NCBI GenBank assembly: GCA_031553005.1
Contig: JAVBMA010000004.1
Location: forward strand, 1-64,000
Direction: 5' to 3'
Source: RGIG9379 sp031553005
Lineage (GTDB): Bacteria; Bacteroidota; Bacteroidia; Bacteroidales; Paludibacteraceae
Length of the DNA: 64,000 nt
Shown here: positions 62,401-64,000 of the stretch, one piece after another
Numbering within the stretch: position 1 is the stretch's first letter
Layout: every line of letters starts with the position of its first letter
Translations under genes and position numbers: made by a program
The notes under the pieces: model-generated
What the model was told of the DNA's origin: nothing
Database searches by the model: none
What the model saw: only the letters and a program-made list of their open reading frames with translations

Positions 62401-63877
62401 AGATAAAGATGGAAATGATTATCCGGTAAAATATTCGGTAGTCGATCCTAATGCGATTAATATCGAATCGAAAGAAGATGCTTCCGATTTGAGTTTGAGC
62501 ATCACTTCTGTGGTAAAAGAACGCACGGCAAAGGACGATGTGTTGGATATTACCGCCAGAACGCTGATGATGATTCGCAACATAAGCGCTAATTACCGCT
62601 ACGGAGATGCCTTATCGTTGCAAGGTTATCAGCCGGGAAGCGGATTCCTGGGGCAGGACAATAGATATTCAGCTCCCGGATACGACTTTACATTCGGATT
62701 TTTCAAAACGGATGATTTTCTTGAAAAATCATTTGATAACCGATGGTTGGATACTACCTCATCTACCGTTGTAAATCCGGCGATACGAACCCGTACACAG
62801 GATTTCCAGATTAAATCTCTGGTAGAACCTTTTGCCGGATTGAAGATAGACTTGAATGCCGCATGGATGAAGAACTATACAAATGAAATATACTATATGT
62901 TTTCGGGAAGAGAGATGTTTTATGGTTCTTATTCCAAAACTCATATCGCTATTGGAACAGCCTTTAAGAAACCGAAGATAAATTCATCTGTTTTCTCTGA
63001 ATTTCTTGCCAACAGGCAAGTGATCGCTTCGAGGCTTACCGCAGCAAATGCCATTCCGGCGGATAAGGAGTTTAATATGAATTCTGCGGACGTAATGATT
63101 CCTGCTTTTTTTTCCGCTTACTCAGGTACCAGTGTTCAGAATGTAGATATGGATTTGTTACCAAGCATTCTCACTATCCTGCCAAACTGGAAGGTAACCT
63201 ACGATGGACTGATGCGCCTTGATTTTATTAAGCGGTATTTCAAATCGTTTACATTGAATCATGCTTACAGATGTTCTTATAATATCAACTCATTCTCATC
63301 TATCTCCAATTGGGAAGAGCTCTACAAAGGCAGCGACTACGGCTATATTCCGGAAACCAATATCGTTTCATCCCCATTCTACATTGAAAGTGTAAATATC
63401 AATGAAGCCTTTTATCCGTTGATAGGAGCAGAGGGAAGTTTGAAGAACAGCCTTTCATTGAAGGCCGAATACCGCAGGTCAAGAAACTCACAATTGGATA
63501 TTCCGGGTAACCAGATAGTTGAGTCTTATAGCGAAGAGTATGTTTTCGGAACAGGATACCGCATAGACGATTTCGGTATGATTATCCGGTTGAACGATAA
63601 CAAGCAGAAGAAGGTAAAGAATGACCTGAACCTTAGGGTTGATGTCTCATATAAAACTACCGATGCGTTTATTCGCAAGATTGAAGAAAACTTCTCCCAG
63701 TTAAGTAGTGGATTGAACTCCTTTATAATCAAATTTTCAGCCGACTACGTATTCAGCGAAAGCCTGAATATCCGTCTGTATTACGACCGGACAAGAACCG
63801 TTCCAAAAGTTTCGCAAGGCTATCCGACAACGAATACCAATTTCGGTATAGGATTCCGCTTCTTATTAGTTAGATAA
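56462..63877 (+). CDS. sprA: SprA (Sov), giant T9SS outer-membrane translocon
   Basis: A 2471-residue protein of the SprA/Sov family, which forms the very large beta-barrel through which T9SS substrates cross the outer membrane. It has a signal peptide (about 1-31), no lipobox, and throughout a pattern of beta-strands ending in FGIGFRFLLVR. Recognisable stretches include GGVQLKTQGSIDLSFGFK, VGDRVNFTMNYNTEATFD, SYIDDFEGTRS and AEIWVNEMRMTGF. The length is within the family range (about 2400-2500). The start is TTG 56462, the only start next to the signal peptide. No break or frameshift is seen. Confidence 0.97.
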   Translation: MKKRLKQIIFLSIILSGVVLLSTYTVVSFAQGLQQNDIAAPPADAPATVDGNEELHYPLNKTEIVTYEDLQYQSPADLKDPSNINSNIEYDPNSGLYIFRTKVGDMDIATPFVLNESEYNEYSLQQSMNAYWASKNQGGGPDKDQLSLSNIHIGLSPTADKIFGPGGVQLKTQGSIDLSFGFKISKRDNPTIPERNRKNTIFDFDTKIQLSANAKVGDRVNFTMNYNTEATFDFDQKLIKLSYEGKEDDIIKKVEAGNVSLPLSSSLITGSSALFGIRTDLQFGKLKISAIASQQESERKTITTQGAQTTDFQISASNYDENRHYFLSSYFYNNYDEWCKTLPSPTSGIVINRIEVWITNRSSYDKQSRNIVAFTDLGESSSSNPYNRVDSLYGELLNVPSIREFQSATGALDGFTYRQMTMGEDFEKLNSARLLQSTEYTVNKQLGYISLKTALSSDDVLAVAYEYTMGGKVYQVGELTTDPISKDSTQTGYMPSLYVKLLKSTSVSPSNKRLWNLYMKNIYSLGSYNIQADKFKLDVTYYFQNDTVAAYLPYIPSVNKTILLRILNLDRLNKRLQAAPDGYFDFLEGYTVYSSNGRIIFPSTRPFDKGLMDGYKTEAARPYTYPELYDSTLTVAKQFAEKDKYVLSGEYRSSSGAEIRLGATNVPRGSVRVTAGGRTLIENEGFTVDYNMGIVRILDEVALESNSPISVTLESQSFFSMQRKSLVGTNVEYAFSDKFSLGGTILHLSEKPLTQKVGIGNEPMSNTIWGLNGSYKTDWQWLTSMVDKIPLIDATAPSSIAFSGEVAQLIPGHPDVIDQGDKGVSYIDDFEGTRSSINIMHPSAWVLSSTPKVSSGRLNSKQFIRPNDSFWRDYLQSPDLDNMGYGLNRSLLAWYYIDQIFTRPDKNTPSYLRNDNEQLSNHFVREVKEREIFQNKEALYDQTVTQPTLSLAYYPKERGPYNLDVSGMGTDGYLKNPEDRWGGIMRKVDNSDFEKSNVEYIEFWLMDPFVYSDMNTTSGQLVFNLGDVSEDVLKDGRISFENGLPTTGNLIETDTTIWGRVPKIQAITNSFDVNSITMQDVGLDGLSTADEMLFDLSYRKYYEAINALITSEARDRYNSEVFSPLNDPAGDNFHHYRGSDYDQMQLSILDRYKYYNGLEGNSSTSSSEYSTASSIYPNTEDLNNDRTLNEKEQYYEYIVDIDRDKLQNPAAWESNFIANMVESLVSLKNGSTESIKWYQFKIPVKTPNKRAEGGISDFRSIRFVRMYMTGFGEETHLRFGTLELVRTEWRTYDRNENLVDATVAPILKGTGKIDISAVNIENDAGKFPVPYVLPPGTSRVIDPSQTQLRQENEQSMLIRVDSLESEDARAVYKSANLDMRRYERFKMFVHAEKMVDREPIPDNRLYIFLRLGSDFSQNYYEYKIPLIITPDGATDPYEIWPEQNAFDFAFSVLTNLKLHRDKKKAAGVVRFNERYSEMDGKNIVTIIGNPSIGEVTSMMIGIQNEDNINHAAEIWVNEMRMTGFSEKGGWGALANLGIVFSDLGALNVGGRVETVGFGGIEQNVDERRLDDYYEYNISTSIQLGKFFPEKAKVNLPVTYTYSKQISKPEYDPLNTDLKLDQTLDNQDTKEQRDSVKNLALDQTTYKSLTLSNVRVGIASKTPMPYDPANFSFSLGYSEVYNTRPEAEYDKTQNYKAAFNYVYSLNPKPVEPFRRMKQSEYNKLIRDLNFYYLPTQIAFSTSMNRSYSELQLRSFNMPYVKDTTFPFMTYDKDWTWDRTSDIKFNLTKSLKFTFSSAMNSLITEVIRTENGYQDIPINKQYLKDIGAIDWYDAWKDTVWSSIKHFGTPITYQQRFTIAYAVPVNKLPYLDWVTANAQYTADYIWNKGAELTLGDPVSTTGNAATGSRLWGFDGRMNLETLYNRSAYLKEINRKYSSRNTATKKKEPEKPKTYDRKSIRLKKDTPFKVTHRLNTNKLILSVKDKDGNDYPVKYSVVDPNAINIESKEDASDLSLSITSVVKERTAKDDVLDITARTLMMIRNISANYRYGDALSLQGYQPGSGFLGQDNRYSAPGYDFTFGFFKTDDFLEKSFDNRWLDTTSSTVVNPAIRTRTQDFQIKSLVEPFAGLKIDLNAAWMKNYTNEIYYMFSGREMFYGSYSKTHIAIGTAFKKPKINSSVFSEFLANRQVIASRLTAANAIPADKEFNMNSADVMIPAFFSAYSGTSVQNVDMDLLPSILTILPNWKVTYDGLMRLDFIKRYFKSFTLNHAYRCSYNINSFSSISNWEELYKGSDYGYIPETNIVSSPFYIESVNINEAFYPLIGAEGSLKNSLSLKAEYRRSRNSQLDIPGNQIVESYSEEYVFGTGYRIDDFGMIIRLNDNKQKKVKNDLNLRVDVSYKTTDAFIRKIEENFSQLSSGLNSFIIKFSADYVFSESLNIRLYYDRTRTVPKVSQGYPTTNTNFGIGFRFLLVR

Positions 63878-63889
63878 GCTGAAAAGTAA

Positions 63890-63946
63890 AAGTTGAAAAG
63901 TGAAAGTTAAGGCAATATTTCTGTTTTAACTTTCACTTTTCAACTT
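63890..63946. repeat. Inverted heptamer repeat after sprA
   Basis: AAGTTGAAAAGTGAAAGTTA (from 63890, 21 bases) pairs perfectly with 63926-63946. It lies at the convergent end of sprA and the minus-strand gene and may terminate both. Confidence 0.8.
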
Positions 63947-64000
63947 AAAAAAATTTCTGCTTTTTGTATGTCTTCGGCGTGATCTACGTCTACGATTTTA
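63940..64000 (-). CDS. C-terminal end of a minus-strand gene, nucleotidyltransferase-like
   Basis: Read on the minus strand from the window edge, 19 codons stay open: KIVDVDHAEDIQKAEIFLS, then TGA at 63942-63940. The pattern VDVDxxEDIxxAE is like the end of NTP-transferase enzymes (MobA/KdsB-type fold), but this is too short to be sure. The stop codon lies in the heptamer repeat. Confidence 0.4.
   Translation of the reverse strand, partial: KIVDVDHAEDIQKAEIFLS

Overview
The window reads as the chromosome of a T9SS-positive member of the Bacteroidetes, most likely Bacteroidales. The evidence is the gliding/T9SS genes (gldE, gldD, gldG, porT, sprA), Por-type C-terminal tails on secreted proteins, promoters of the TAnnTTTG type, almost no Shine-Dalgarno sequences, and family-specific neighbours (rpoC-DUF3467, lptE-secG, HU-rng, ruvA-sprA, pdxJ-exbB-exbD-tonB). 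Most of it is core genome. I found no phage, insertion sequence, CRISPR array or obvious defence island.

Layout. 1-4527: the 3' end of a 5S rRNA and its terminator, then ssb and gldE-gldD-gldG. 4528-18016: a tRNA-Thr/Tyr/Gly/Thr cluster, tuf, tRNA-Trp, secE, nusG, rplKAJL, rpoB and rpoC, in the ancestral bacterial order. 18017-25734: a DUF3467 protein, a small secreted protein, pdxA, a sigma-54 activator, lptE, a TPR-like gene, secG and ettA. 25978-29372: mutY facing away from HU, a 30-residue basic protein, and rng. 29526-37111: two large paralogous secreted CotH-kinase proteins with T9SS tails. 37370-43995: a PlsC-like acyltransferase, a small hypothetical, rmuC, a secreted zinc peptidase, initiator tRNA on the minus strand, a START-like protein and an LptF/LptG permease. 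43999-49225: ribBA, pdxJ, exbB-exbD-tonB and a DJ-1 family protein. 49446-54526: an XRE regulator preceded by tandem dyads, a decayed gene, glyS, an aminotransferase and a secreted hypothetical, mostly on the minus strand. 54837-64000: porT, ruvA, sprA, and the last codons of a minus-strand gene.

How the genes fit together. Transcription and translation genes dominate the left third. T9SS parts (porT, sprA, gld genes) and likely cargo (the two CotH proteins) are spread over the window. Envelope functions include LptE, an LptF/G permease, ExbB/D-TonB and SecE/SecG. Vitamin B6 synthesis is represented by pdxA and pdxJ at distant sites, and riboflavin synthesis by ribBA.

The less ordinary signals are non-coding: several families of interspersed inverted repeats between genes, heptamer arrays that supply stop codons to neighbouring genes, promoter elements lying inside or against terminator hairpins, covarying tandem dyads at the XRE gene, and two degraded coding stretches. 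All calls come from reading the sequence; no database search was possible.
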